Source of the DNA: Eucommia ulmoides
Taxonomy: Eukaryota > Streptophyta > Magnoliopsida > Garryales > Eucommiaceae
Length of the DNA stretch: 64,000 bases
Assembly: GCA_016647705.1 (NCBI GenBank)
Contig: CM028340.1
Coordinates: 10,417,001 to 10,481,000, forward strand
Reading direction: 5' to 3'
A program made the translations under genes and the position numbers. The first letter of the stretch is position 1; the number at the start of each line of letters is the position of its first letter. This document shows, piece after piece, positions 35,661 to 46,934 of this stretch. The notes beneath the pieces were generated by a model that saw only the letters and a list, made by a program, of their open reading frames with translations, ran no database searches and was not told the origin of the DNA.

Positions 35661-36921
35661 CCCCCAAACCTAAATTTTGCTAGTCCTCTAGCAAAACTAA
35701 ATATGCTATTTAAATAAAAAGCCACTTTCATAGGGAACACGATTGCATTTAGCATATGCAACAAGCCTTTAAACTACTAGGTTGCCCCTAGTGGACGAGT
35801 ATAGTCTTGTCAGGGTTTGTAGTGATGCTACCCACAAACATCCATTTTTTTATTTTTATTTTTTACAAAAAGTTTATCAATCTTGCCTAATGCTAACATA
35901 TTAAGTTGAAATCATACAAGAGTTACTGAAATAATTATTGATTTCATAACACATGATTGTTAACAATATCTACTTTTGTACCCACAACATATGTCCAACT
36001 CCCTTTTATAATGAATTTAATACAAGTAACTAGTCAACAAATTTTAAACAATCAAATAACGTTTTCCATTAAATAAAAATGTATTTGTGTATATCTCCAT
36101 TTTTTTTTTTATGTATACATATAAACAATTTTCCTTAAATAAATGGTGTGTGCAATGCTAACCCCACTGGGCTTTCTAAGATGTCCATGTAGCGAGCGTT
36201 GGGTCAATGATCCCAAACCAGTTAGCTGAAGGCATTAGGTGTTAAAACACCCTTTAGACTTAAAAACTTGAACAACTTAGGCTTCGAAATTAATGAGCCA
36301 TTTATTGTCTTAACAATTTGCTCCCCCCTTTTGAGGCGAACACTCAAAGCTTACTGAGGCGAGAGTCCCGGTTACTTAGCGGAAGTTCATAATTTAAGAC
36401 AATTTTTATTTATATATATATATATATATTTACTCCAGAGATAGGTTTTTGTCAAGCCAAAATTTAGAAAATTAGATAATGTACTTAATTTAAAATAAAA
36501 TAAGGTTAATATTTATGCAAGTGTCGAAAAATATTTTTATTTTTATTTTCTTCAGTGCTATGCTCCAAAAATTATTAGCAAACTCAAGTTTTTATTCAAC
36601 ATATATGCTATCATAAGATGGTTTGATAAAATTAAGTGCCAAAAAAAAAAAAAATAACTTAGGGGACACAAGCATGTACAATCATTTACCCCCCCAGACC
36701 TAAATCTCGCATTGTCCTCAATGAGAAAATTACGAAATTAATTGGTAAGGAAAGATACTACCTGGAGGAATTGATTTGTACGGTCTGAAAGCTTGTTCTT
36801 GTCTGCCATAATAGTGGGTTGCCTCCCACTTAGCGCTAAGCTTAATGTCTTCAACCAGACGTTTCTATCAAGAGAATGACTAATCTTGATAAACGGGATC
36901 TTCAAGGATTGTTTCTTCCAC
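35661..36921 (-). other. Athila B 3' spacer with two polypurine-like tracts
   Basis: The real polypurine tract adjoins the LTR (35,661-35,670; AGGTTTGGGGG on the element strand) and is preceded by a GAGGACTAGCAAAATTT block (35,671-35,689). A near copy of the same module lies at 36,689-36,720, directly after the integrase stop: GGACAATGCGAGATTTAGGT then CTGGGGGGG. In between there is about 1 kb of AT-rich sequence without genes. Confidence 0.7.
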
Positions 36922-38064
36922 TTAAGGAGTTTTTAATTCCAAAAATAGTTTTAACCTTTGGTCATTCACTTTGAAAACACCCTCATCTTTTGGATTTTCA
37001 ATTTCAATAGCTCTGTGGGGAAAAATAGTGTAAATAACATACGAACCAGACCATCGAGAACGTAACTTCCCTGGGAATAGATGTAGACGAGAATTGTATA
37101 GAAAGACCTTTTGACCTGGAAAGAAAGATTTCCTCAAAATATTTTTATCATGAAATTTTTTCATTTGATCCTTATATCTTTTTCCCAAATTGTATGCATC
37201 ATTCCTAATTTCCTCTAACTCATTTAATTGGAGTTTTCTCTGAATACCTGCTTGGTTTAGAGAAAAATTCAGGTGTTTGATAGCCCAATATACTTTGTGC
37301 TCTAACTCAACAAGTGACATGCTTTACCGTAAACAAGTCGGTAAGGAGACATTCTAATAGGGGTTTTAAAAGCAGTTCGATAAGCCCACAATGCATCAGA
37401 TAGTTTTAAAGACCAATCTTTTCTTGTTGGGTTAACCATTTTTTCAAGAATATTCTTAATTTCCCTATTTGAAATTTCCACTTGACCACTTGTTTGAAGG
37501 TGATAAGGAGTAGACACTTTATGAGTAATGCAATATTTCTTCAACAAAGTTTCAAAATGCCTATTACAAAAATGTTTTCCCCCCCAATCACTAATGATAG
37601 CACGTGGTGTTCCAAATCTGGAAAAATATTTTCTTTTAAAAATTTCACCACAACCTTATGATCATTCACCTTATAAGCAATGGCTTCAACCTATTTCGAC
37701 ACATAATCAATAGCAACAAGAATGTACAGATTACCAAAAGAGTTAGGAAATGGACCCATGAAATTGATACCCCAAACATCAAATAACTCAACAATAAGAA
37801 TTGGGTTCAAGGGCATCATATTTCTACGAGAAATACTTCCTAATATTTGACATCGATCACAAGAGCGACAGTACACATGAGTGTCTTTGAAAAGAGTGGG
37901 CCAATAAAATCCACACTGCAAGATTTTTGCAGCGGTTTTCTTTGAGGAAAAATGACCCCCACATGTACGATCATGGCAAAATGAAATAATACTTTGTTAT
38001 TTGATCTCTGGAATACATCTCCTAATGATTTGATCAGGGCAATATTTGAACATGTAAGGATCAT
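36922..38064 (-). pseudogene. Athila B integrase
   Basis: From right to left: zinc-binding remnants with MQCGFYWPTLFKDTHVYC and CDRCQ (37,921-37,800), the core start ELFDVWGINFMGPFPNSFGN, an interrupted middle (37,690-37,560), then [20 protein letters not shown] and [20 protein letters not shown] (37,547-37,302), and a clean C-terminal frame (37,320-36,922) with QLNELEEIRNDAY, KVFLYNSRLHLFPGKLRSRW and VFKVNDQRLKLF. The D, D and E core positions can be placed roughly, but three or more frame changes break the gene. No chromodomain follows, as expected for Athila. Confidence 0.88.
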
Positions 38065-38605
38065 CCCAAAAAATATTCTTTACCTCAGTTAAAAATTTAG
38101 TTTTATCTTGGCGACTCCAATAACTAGGCATATCACCAGTGACAAGATAATTAACTATATCAGCAAACCAATGTAATTGGGATACAGACATGAGTTGTTC
38201 ATCAGGAAAAGTTTCTTTAACTGGAAAATTTTCACTATAAGACTCCACTATCAACCTAGATAAGTGGTCAGCAACAACATTTTCAGATCCTTTCTTATCA
38301 CGAATTTGTAAATCAAATTCTTGTAACAACAAAATCCACCTAATCCAACAAGCTTTAGAATACTTCTTATAAAGAAGGTATTTTAATGCAGTATGATCAG
38401 AATAAACAATGATTTTAGACCCAATTAAGTAGGATCAAAACTTGTCTAGAGCAAACACAACAACAAGCAATTCTTTTTCAATGGTGGAGTAATTCAGTTG
38501 TGTATCAATGAGAGTTTTACTGGCATAATAGATCACATATGGTAATCTATTAACACGTTGACTCAGAATAACACCTATAGAATAATCAGATGCATCACAC
38601 ACGAT
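38000..38605 (-). pseudogene. Athila B RNase H
   Basis: The minus strand reads VCDASDYSIGVILSQR just left of 38,600, then STIEKELL, then [11 protein letters not shown] near 38,390. The clean frame 38,332-37,997 opens [20 protein letters not shown] and DHLSRL. These carry the catalytic Asp-Glu-Asp pattern and the typical end of the RNase H domain. Two stops (about 38,430 and 38,600) interrupt the path. Confidence 0.88.
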
Positions 38606-39777
38606 TTAAAAAAGGAGATTCCAGTCAAGAGGTTGAATGATCGGAGCAGAGGTCAGCAAGTGTTTTAGTTTCTCAAATGCTTGAAAACATGAATCATCAA
38701 AGACAAAGAGGGTTTCTTTTGCAAGCAAACCACACAAAGGTCGAGAAACCTTACTAAAATCTTTGATGAACCTACGATAAAAGCCAGCATGACCTAAGAA
38801 TGACCGAATTTCTTTCACTGTTCGTGCAGGTGGAAGATTAAAAATTAAGTCAACTTTTGCCTTATGAACCTCAATTCCATTTTTTGAAATAACATGACCT
38901 AGAACAATCCCTTTCTTAACCATGAAATAACATTTTTCCCAACTTAACACAAGATTTTTCTCTTTGCATCTAACCAACACTAATTTCAAATGGTACAAAC
39001 ACTCATCACAACTTGACCCAAACATAGAAAAATCATCAATGAAAATTTCGAGAAAACGCTCTACCATATCAAAGAAAATACTCATCATGCAATGTTGAAA
39101 TGCACCTGGAGCATTACATAAGCCAAAGGGCATACGTAGGTAGGCGAAGGTTCCAAATGGACAGGTGAAAATGGTTTTTCTTGATCTTCAGGGGCAATAG
39201 AAATTTGGTTATAACCGGAGTAACCATCAAGAAAACAGTAATAGGAATGACCTTCCAATCTCTCAAGCATTTGATCAACGAAGGGAAGTGGAAAGTGATC
39301 TTTTCTAGTAACAACATTCAGTTTTCTGTAATCAATGCAAACACGCCACCCAGTTTGCACTCGGATAGGAATTAATTCATTTTCATCATTTTTTACCACT
39401 GTTATCCCAGATTTCTTGGGAACCACCTGAACAGGGCTGACCCACTCACTATCAGAAATAGGGTAAATGATACCCACATCTAAAAGTTTAATCACTTCAG
39501 TTCTAACAACTTCTTTCGGGTTTGGATTTAAACGTCTTTGGAACTCACGACTGGTTTTGGAATCATCTTCCAAATGAATTCTATGCATGCACACTGATGG
39601 ACTAATACCCTTAATGTCTCTAATTGTCCATCCTATGGCTTCCTTATGATCTTTGAGGACATTAATTAATTTATCTTCCTGTTCACTATCGAGATTAGAT
39701 GCAATGACAACAGGCAAGATTTGTGATGGTCCTAAGAATGCATATTTTAGGGTATCGGATAAGGGCTTAAGGTCCAA
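38606..39777 (-). pseudogene. Athila B reverse transcriptase
   Basis: The frame 39,777-39,085 contains DIKGISPSVCMHRIHLEDDS, SEWVSPVQVVPKKSGITVV, GWRVCIDYRKLNVVTRKDHF and CFLDGYSGYNQI. One base is missing near 39,178 and the reading continues in another frame (39,133-38,606): MPFGLCNAPGAFQHCM, FIDDFSMFG with the catalytic aspartate pair at 39,032-39,043, and SFLGHAGFYRRFIKDFSKVS. FIDD stands in place of the more common FMDD/YMDD box. These blocks are diagnostic of Athila. It is nearly full length, with one clear frameshift. Confidence 0.93.
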
Positions 39778-40063
39778 AGGTGGTCACTCAAACATTGAAT
39801 GGATGGACTCAATGTGTGTAACACGGTCAATCTTGGCATTCCATTCATCATTAATAATTAATGGTGTAGATTCTAATAAACAATTTACATCACTAATAGA
39901 ATTTTCAACATCTATGCTCATGCCAAATTGTGTTAAATATTTTTCGAAATGGTCATTTTCATTCATTTGTAGGAGAAAATCATTAGTAACTGACTCAATC
40001 ATATTTACTTCACACACATCATCCAATTCCACACATTCATTAACAACATTAAATACCTTCAGT
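39778..40063 (-). pseudogene. Athila B protease to reverse transcriptase linker
   Basis: An open stretch reads leftwards from 40,063 with acidic residues, for example ECVELDDVCEVNMIESVTND and ENDHFEKYL. The same position in Athila A (44,607-44,400) has a comparable acidic linker, so this belongs to the polyprotein between protease and reverse transcriptase. It has no known motif. Confidence 0.6.
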
Positions 40064-40699
40064 TCAACAGTCATATTTCAACTTCAAGACACCATTACAA
40101 CAATTAATGATTGCATTAGAAGTTAATAAAAATGGTCTACTCAAGATGATAGGTATTTGAGCATGCAAGTCTTCAACCGGTTGGGTATCAAGAACAACGA
40201 AATCCACAAGAAAATAAAATTTATCAACCTTGATTAAAACATATTCTATAACACCTCTTGGAATTTTCATAGACCTATCAGCTAATTGGAGTGTCATAGA
40301 TGTGGGTTTCAACTAACCTAAACCAAGTTGCTTATAAACCAAATATGGCAATAAATTCACACTCGCACCCAAGTCAAGTAACGCTCGACTAATCTCTTGA
40401 TCGCCAATTACACAAGATTTGGTTGGACAACTAAGATCTTTGTATTTGGCAAGAGTTTTGTGTTGGATTATGGAGTTTACTTGTTCAGTCAAGAATACCT
40501 TTTTTGGAACATTAGTTTTCCTTTTCACAGTACAAAGATCTTTCAAGAATTTTGAATAGGCAGGTACTTGCTTTATAGAATCAAGGAAGGGGATGTTAAT
40601 GCAAACTTGCTTAAACACCTCTAAAATGTCACTATATTGTGTATCTTTCTCTTTTGGAAGAAGTCTTTGTGGAAATGGAGCTTTTGGAAAGTAAGGCAA
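40064..40699 (-). pseudogene. Athila B protease
   Basis: Two abutting frames. 40,699-40,313 contains KFLKDLCTVKRK, SCVIGDQEISRALLDLGASV and NLLPY. The catalytic aspartate of the DLGAS box (usual form DSGAS or DLGAS) is residue 109 of that frame, at about 40,373-40,375. 40,312-40,064 follows with MTLQLADRSMKIPRGVIEYV and IPIILSRPFLLT, where the family has the ILGRPFLAT flap region; R/S changes suggest decay. It would cut the Gag-Pol chain. Confidence 0.85.
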
Positions 40700-42115
40700 T
40701 GATTGATTTTCAATCGAGTCTTTGGGTTTAGAATTTTTAGGTTAACTCTTAGGACTCACTTTCTCAAGTTCAGGCAGGCGATCAGGTTTGATGATAATTT
40801 TTCCTGACCTAAGAGTAGTAATGGATTTAACATCCTCAAATGGTTCAATGATCCTACCTCAAATTAACCATTTGGATTTGGGATGGGTTGACTTGAAAAC
40901 TTTCTTTTTTCTCTCTCTCCTACATCAGTTGTTGGTTGACCCCATTACATTTCAATTTGAGAGATGGATTGTTGGGTTGACTGCATGAACTGTTGTAATG
41001 TTTCCTCTAAGGATGGTTATCTTGAAGGGAATGACGGAGTGGGATGGTAGAAGTTTTGGTTATGGGTGTTAACTTGAGGCCCTGGGTGGTTTCATTGTTG
41101 TTTGATTCTGCCTCCATTAGAAATTTAGATGGTTTCTCCAATTTGGATTATATATGGGAGCAAATGGGCTATCAGATGATTTCCCATACGAATGGATTGC
41201 ATTGGCCTGTTCAGAATAGGCTTCTTGGAAAGTTAGTAATGATGGACATAACTGAGCTGTGTGAGACGAATTTTGACATAAGGCACATACTTCAGTTTTA
41301 GAATTCATACTTTAGCTCAAGACTAATGCATCAACTTTCCTAGTCAAATTGTCTAGACGAGTTTTTACATCAATATCATCTCTCACCTCATAAATTCCTT
41401 CCCTCTTTGGTGCATTGGGTTTGACTGTAGAATCTAGATAGTTCCACTGTTGAGAATTGACAGACAGTGTTTCAAGAGATTCCCAAGCTTCATGCGCACG
41501 TAACTGCAAAAATTTTCCACCATGCATAGATTGTATCATTTGACGATTTGATGGGTTTAAACCGTCATAAAAATATTTCTCAATCCTCCAAATTTCAAAA
41601 CCATGGTGGGGACACTTTAAAGTTAAATCATTAAATCTTTCCCAACATTAATAAAATTCTTCACCCTCTTTTTGGTTAAATTCAGAGATTTATCTTCTAA
41701 GGTGGTCAGTTTTTGACATTGGAAAACATTTAGACAGGAATTTGTTAACAAGTTGGTCCCAACTGGTAATTGTTCTTGGAGGAAGAGTATTCAACCAGGC
41801 TTTTGCGTTATCTTTCAGAGAGAATGGAAAAAGTCTAAGTCGAACAAATTCAATAGAAAAATTTGGGAATCAAAATGTAGAGCATATCTCAAGAAATTCC
41901 TTAACATGCATGTATGGATCTTCTTTCTCTAACCCATAAAAAGATGGCAAAAGTTGGATTATGGATGGTTTGAGCTCAAAGTAGGAAGTAGTTGTTTGTG
42001 GTAAGACTATGCAAGACGGAGAGTTGGCTGAGATAGGAGAAAATTATTCGAGAAGAGTTTTCTCTGGTGCTAGTGGATTCGCATATATTTTTGGATTCTC
42101 AACTCGTTCTTCCAT
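40700..42115 (-). pseudogene. Athila B gag
   Basis: The likely ATG is at 42,115-42,113 (MEERVENPKIY). Reading leftwards, the capsid shows ENPKIY...EFLEICSTF, RLRLFPFSLKDNAKAWLNTL, TSWDQLVNKFLSKCFP, and YFYDGLNPSNRQMIQSMHGG near 41,560-41,510. 41,539-41,312 continues the capsid tail. A zinc knuckle CALCQNSSHTAQLC (CX2CX4HX4C) lies at 41,246-41,287. Gag packages the RNA in virus-like particles in the cytoplasm. Several stops and a frame change are present. Confidence 0.88.
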
Positions 42116-42270
42116 TGTTATTGAGATTTCACCTACAACTCTACTTAAAGATAATCTTCTCCTAACCAAACATTTCTTTAAATCTCCCTCCCAAGCAAGC
42201 ATACACAATTTCTATTTATTTTTTTATATATATTTTTTTTAAATTAAAGAAAATAATAACAATTGTAATT

Positions 42271-42560
42271 GCAAGCAGTGGCGGAGCACAACCGTCCTGT
42301 CCAAAAAAAAATAAAAAAATAATTAAATTAAAAAAATATGGAGGCGGTTCAAACCTTCCTATCCAACAGAAAAATAAAATAAAGCGGAAGAGGATCAAAC
42401 TGTCCTATCCAACAGAAAAATAAAATAAAGCAGAGGAGGCTCAAACCGTCCTATCCAACAGAAAAATAATATAAAGCGGAGGAGGCTCAAACCGTCCTAT
42501 CCAACAAAAAAATAAAATAAAGTGGAGGAGGCTCAAACCGTCCTATCCAACAGAAAAAAA
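42271..42560 (-). repeat. 46-bp tandem repeats in the leader of Athila B
   Basis: About five and a half units, starting near 42,340, 42,386, 42,432, 42,478 and 42,523, plus a partial one at 42,271. Each holds CTCAAACCGTCCTATCCAAC followed by AGAAAAATAAAATAAAG. They lie between the primer-binding site and gag, in the 5' untranslated RNA. Confidence 0.9.
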
Positions 42561-42627
42561 TAAAGAGAAAAAAAAAACTAGTAAAATAATTAAACTAACT
42601 TGGATTTCAAACCTTTTCCGTCGCAAA

Positions 42628-42646
42628 TCCCCGGCAACAACACCCA
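42628..42646 (-). other. Primer-binding site of Athila B
   Basis: On the minus strand GGGTGTTGTTGCCGGGGA, a few bases after the 5' LTR end. It resembles the TGGCGCCGTTGCCGGGGA site (tRNA-Asp type) of Athila elements with a few changes. Confidence 0.75.
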
Positions 42647-42651
42647 AAACT

Positions 42652-43681
42652 TGTTGCTGACAAAACTTGTTTTTTTCAATTTTACTACTTGCAAGCGCAC
42701 AAATCAATAGTAGTAAAGATTATTGGAATCGAGGTCGATCCCACGAGGATTGCTTATAGGAAAAACTTAATCCGCCCTAGTTAACTTAATTATAGTCTAG
42801 TTCAAGATAATTTTGTTTTTGATTTGTGATTTAAGAAAGAGAAAATTAAATAAACAGTGAAATAATTAATTTAGCTTGATCGAAGGTAGAAAAATACTAA
42901 GATTTCAAAATCCACTAATGTATAATTAATTAGTTCTATTATTGTGTTGACTCCTAAGTTTTAGTGATAGTTTTAGAAATGAATTTTACTATCTCATTAA
43001 GATTTTAGAAATTATACAAGTTGGTTTTTTCTTTGCTTTGAAAATATAATTTCTTAAGCATTATATGTATACAAATTAATGAAAAACATATAATCAAAAG
43101 ATATTATTTATTTTACAATACGAACCCAAGTATTAAATAATTTATAATAATCAATAATACATTATATTAAAGATAAAATTATTTATTTAATTGAAAAAAT
43201 CATAAACATTTAAATGCCAATTGTTCAGAATCAACAAAACATAAAATTTAATTAACTACACATAGTTTCATCCTCCATCTTTGTACAAATAAATTTAGAA
43301 ATACATAATAGAAGAAAACAAAATCTTATTGACAATTAACATCTTCCAAGACTCTATTCCAAGAATTCTCTAAAATGTGAATAACCAATAGCACCCTAAA
43401 ATGTGAATAACCAAACGAGAAGCTGGCCACATATGCGGCTAGCATATCTGGTCGCACGTGCGGCCAGTGTACACATTCCCCCTTGTTGGATGTGATCTAT
43501 CCAGGCTTCTCTCATTTTTGTCTGTTTCTTGTCCATTTTGTTCCGAATTAACTCGTTTTTATTCCATTTCCAAAAATATGTAAAAACAAAGGAAATAAAT
43601 CAATTACTATTTTAATTTACTTAAGAGATTAACAAAACTTAATTTAGCAGTATTAAATCACATAAATGCGGTGCGATCACA
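42652..43681 (-). repeat. 5' LTR of Athila B
   Basis: 1,030 bases, TGTTGCTGACAAAACTTG to GCGATCACA. At 43,371-43,396 it preserves the unfilled form of the site (ACCAATAGCACC) into which Tekay T inserted in the other LTR. It has lost about 200 bases that the 3' LTR keeps. Confidence 0.92.
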
Positions 43682-43943
43682 TTTTCACCACCGTGGCGAA
43701 GGTCTAGCGCTGCAGTAGTGGGCTTCTTTTTAGAATCTTGCCTCTGTGCTTGTTTTTCCAATGTTCTTTGACCGTTCTTTGTTTAATCTAATCGTTTATA
43801 CTCCATTTTCTTACCTTTTCACCCCACACACCTAATTTATACAAAAAGAATAAACACTAATTAAAACGTAATAAAATACTATAAAAAAGCTCAAAAACTA
43901 ACTTAGTTCGGTTTGGAAATAGATAGGTAGATCACACCTATCA

Positions 43944-44092
43944 CTGGCCTTGGCTGAACTCCCTCCTGACTATTTTCTTGTCATGCCACCTCTTTGTCTT
44001 GTCTTTGTAAAGTTTGGCATTTTCATACGCTTCCTTCCGGAATTTCTCTATCTCATCGAGTTGGAGGAGACATTGTTCACCCAAAGCATTTA
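43944..44092 (-). pseudogene. Integrase, Athila A (right half)
   Basis: The minus strand reads [36 protein letters not shown] and [10 protein letters not shown], then meets LTR C. This is the stretch just before the QVLLFNS block found at 23,224-23,443. On the right it is fused at about 44,092 to the start of reverse transcriptase, so an internal deletion removed most of RT, all RNase H and the first part of integrase. Confidence 0.88.
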
Positions 44093-44607
44093 GCCTCCGC
44101 TTGAACCACTTCTTTTTTTGCTAGATTTAGCCTCCATCGATGCTCAATGGAAGGCTTAAATGAGTCCTTCATCAAGATCTTGTGCATGCATATCGTTGGG
44201 CTAATTCCTTTAATGTCGAAAATAGACCACGTAAAGGCAAATCTATGCCTTTTCAGAATATTCAGCAACTTATGTTCTTCCTCTCCCATCAAGGATAAAG
44301 AGATAATTACCGGATTGGTTAAATTCTCCCCCAAGAAGGTATACCGAAGGTGATCCGATAATTGATTGAGAATTAATCCACCGTGGGATGAATTTGATGG
44401 TTTAGGAGAATTAACTTCTTCATCAATCATAGCCACATGAATCAGATCCTCTACATCTTTAGGTTGAGCCTTCATAGCAAGAACGTAGTCTACAACACCA
44501 AGTTTTGTAGTTGATCCTTCTTCACCAAAATCCCCCATAGGTAGGGAATTTGTGATTGTATGCTCTAATGGATTCATATCCACATTTTCATGAAAGATTT
44601 TCCTCAC
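44093..44607 (-). pseudogene. Reverse transcriptase N-terminus and linker, Athila A
   Basis: The frame opens with an acidic linker (FHENVDMNPLEHTITNSLPM), then LSDHLRYTFLGENLTNPVII, LLNILKRHRFAFTWSIFDIK and GISPTICMHKILMKDSFKPS. These are the conserved lead-in blocks of Athila reverse transcriptase. It breaks off after KKEVVQAEA, before any catalytic residue, at the deletion joint with integrase. Confidence 0.88.
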
Positions 44608-44628
44608 ACAGGATTCAACAACATGTAC

Positions 44629-45588
44629 TCAATTGTATTTAGGACATTCATCCGGAAAGTTAATAGTTTTGAAAATATTGAACTTTACCTCATCTTCGTT
44701 CACCCTTACCGTCAAATTGCTATTATGCACATCAATTAAAGCCTTTTCCGTTGCAAGAAAAGGTCTCCCAATGATGATTGGAATCTCCCGATCCTCCTTC
44801 ATTTCTAACATGACAAAGTTTACCGGGAAAATGAACTTGTCCACCTTTACCAAGACATCTTCAATAATACTTTTCGGATAGGTCAACGATCGGTCCGCCA
44901 TTTGAAGGGAAATTGTGGTTGGCTTTGCATTACCAAGTCCCAATTTCCAGTAGACAGATGATGACATTAGGTTGATGCTAGCACCAAGATCACATAGTGC
45001 TTTGTCAAAGTGAGATTTCCCAATAATACATGGAATCGTGAAACTCCCAAGATCCTTCAACTTTTTAGGCAATTTCCTTTGCAGTATAACACTACAATCC
45101 TTTGTCATTTTTATCATCTCGTATTCCTCCAACTTCTTCTTCTTCATCATTATGTCTTTCAAGAACTTTCTATAGTTGGGCATTTGTTCTAACACATTCA
45201 CAAAAAGGTATGTTGATTTGTATTTTCTTGAAGATGTCAAGAAATTGTGCGAATTGAGAATCCAACTTCTTCTTTTGGAATCTTTGTGGATAAGGTAAGG
45301 TGTGGTGAGAATTGGTGGATTGTCCGGGAATGTAATTCTCCCTAGAATCACCCTCTGATCTCCTATCTTCTCTTCAACTTTCTCTTCTTTCTTCTTTTCA
45401 TTTTTCTCCTCCATCTTGTCTCCATTCCTCTCCTCCTTTCTCTCAACAACTTTTTCATCAACGTCCTCTTGACTATTTTTCCTTGGTTCATTATGGTCAA
45501 CATCATGATTAACTCCCAGCTCTTCTTCCATCGGCTTACTTGCTTCAACCTCTTTTTCGCTTCTTAACGTTATAGCCTTGCATCCCAC
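44629..45588 (-). CDS. Athila A protease region, 319-codon open frame
   Basis: The longest open frame of the window, remnant of the polyprotein. Residues 1-90 are highly charged (KEERNGDKMEEKNEKKKEEK region). Residues 128-160 include FVNVLEQMPNYRKFLKDI, a usual lead-in. The aspartic protease box CDLGASINLM places the catalytic aspartate at residue 200 (44,989-44,991). TTISLQMADRSLTYPKSIIE and REIPIIIGRPFLATEKALID follow as the substrate-binding and flap part. It is a retroelement domain and not a host gene. The frame is open by chance or low age, since gag upstream and RT downstream are broken. Confidence 0.88.
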   Translation of the reverse strand: MGCKAITLRSEKEVEASKPMEEELGVNHDVDHNEPRKNSQEDVDEKVVERKEERNGDKMEEKNEKKKEEKVEEKIGDQRVILGRITFPDNPPILTTPYLIHKDSKRRSWILNSHNFLTSSRKYKSTYLFVNVLEQMPNYRKFLKDIMMKKKKLEEYEMIKMTKDCSVILQRKLPKKLKDLGSFTIPCIIGKSHFDKALCDLGASINLMSSSVYWKLGLGNAKPTTISLQMADRSLTYPKSIIEDVLVKVDKFIFPVNFVMLEMKEDREIPIIIGRPFLATEKALIDVHNSNLTVRVNEDEVKFNIFKTINFPDECPKYN

Positions 45589-46934
45589 AGTTTAGTTTCG
45601 GTATTACTTGGAAACTTTCCCTTGGTTTGCTCTTGGATTGCGTTTGCAAGTTGCCTGATTTGAGTTTCTAACTATTTCACAGTGGCAATTGTGTTGGTAC
45701 ATATGGTCTTAATCGAGTCAAGCCTCGTCTCGTACTTGTTGAGCCAGTTATGCGTCTCACGCATACTTGTTTGCGTCTCTTTCATATATAAACTGAGAAT
45801 GTCTTCGAAGCTTGATTTTTTTGCATCAGAGGTTGTTGCATTACCGGTTTTGTTTCATGGACAAAAAACCTTGAGTTTGTGATCCATAATCGGGAGGTGG
45901 CCGCAACGTGTTTTGATTATTCACATATGAAACAATTTCATGATTACGAAGTCCCAGATGATAGTGAGTCAGAATATTAGTGGTGGGCCTGAAAGTATAA
46001 GCCTGATTGTTGATGAAATGACATTATTCGAATTCACTATCCACTCCAGGTTGAGAACTGCTTAAAACATTCTTCACTTCACGACTTGACAAAGCATCTT
46101 TAGTTAAGAAAGCGACCAATTGTTTAGTGAGCTTTGACACTTGGGCTGACAAGGTAGCTAGAGGATCGGCCTCATGAATTGAAGCTACCTTTTGTCCCGT
46201 GTTCCTCTCATTTGGCAATTGGTAATTATTAGCTACCATTTCCTCTAGTAACGTATATGCTTCGGCAGGTGTTGTTGACAACAATGATCTTCCTGAGGCG
46301 GCATCAACTATGGTTCTTGTTTGGCCATTCAACCCATTGTAAAAAAGTTGGGTTTGAAACCAATCTTGGTACCCGTGTTGGGGCTACTTGCGCAATAGAT
46401 CTTTAAACTTCTCTCATGCTTCAAATAATGGCTCGAAATCGCTTTAGTAAAATTGAGCAATTTTAACTCTAGACTGTGATGTCTTTGAATGTGGAAAAAA
46501 CTTGGTAAGGAACCTTAGAGAAAGGTCTTCCTAAGTGTTGATACTTCCCGGTTGAATCGATTAGAACCAACCCCATACTCGGTCATGAAGTGAGAATGAA
46601 AATAACCTCAATCGTATTACATCCTCTACAACTCTGGTGATTTTAACTGTATCACATATTTCCAAAAATGTAGCCAAATAAATATTGGGGTCCTCGTGGA
46701 GATTCCCGCCATATTGGTTTTGTGGAACCATATTAATAGGGCGGTTTTCAATTCGAAATTGTTGGCTTGAATCAGCTACCTCTGAATTCCCAAGTAGTTG
46801 TCGAACATAATGGGCCAATAGTAGTCCCTAAGGACCCGTTGTGGAATTTTAGGCTCCGGAGGCTGCTGCGGTAGTGCCTGTGGAACCAGCAGTTGTGGCA
46901 TATGTGTCATATAGTTGTCTCCATCGTCGGCCAT
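45589..46934 (-). pseudogene. Athila A gag
   Basis: The likely start is at 46,934 (MADDGDNYMTHMPQLLVPQA). A frame change follows near 46,790. 46,818-46,561 reads INMVPQNQYGGNLHEDPNIY and VEDVIRLRLFSFSLHDRVWG, the capsid N-terminal domain. After stops, LFYNGLNGQTRTIVDAASG and AEAYTLLEEMVANNYQLPNE (46,332-46,024) form the capsid C-terminal part, typical of Athila. 45,589-46,020 is a poorly conserved tail. No zinc knuckle is recognisable. Confidence 0.88.

Larger units (their letters stand above)
24606..43681 (-). mobile_element. Athila-lineage Ty3/gypsy element B, minus strand, with both LTRs
   Basis: Its own sequence is about 9.3 kb. The 5' LTR is 42,652-43,681. The 3' LTR is 24,606-25,344 plus 35,152-35,660, split by Tekay T. 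Both LTRs start TGTTG...GACAAAACTTG and end GCGATCACA. The flanks are TTTTC (24,600-24,604) and TTTTC (43,682-43,686), with one extra T before the left LTR. The order on the minus strand is primer site, repeat-bearing leader, gag with zinc knuckle, protease, reverse transcriptase, RNase H, integrase, polypurine-like tract, spacer, polypurine tract. There is no extra ORF. Frameshifts and stops occur in every domain. LTR divergence is about 5% in the roughly 160 bases I compared by eye. Confidence 0.88.
23444..43943 (-). mobile_element. Solo Athila LTR (C) inside integrase of A, itself split by B
   Basis: Its own sequence is 23,444-24,604 plus 43,687-43,943 (about 1.4 kb). It starts TGTTCGCCACG and ends CACCTATCA, with the landmark blocks of LTRs A and E. 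The flanks are TTGGT (23,439-23,443) and CTGGC (43,944-43,948), each one transition away from TTGGC. No internal region of this element exists, so it is a recombination product. Athila B inserted into its palindrome zone. Confidence 0.85.

Noticed and set aside
44629-45588. 319-codon open frame as a possible host gene
   Set aside because: It contains the Athila protease box and flap and sits between Athila gag and RT on the same strand, so it is part of a retroelement.
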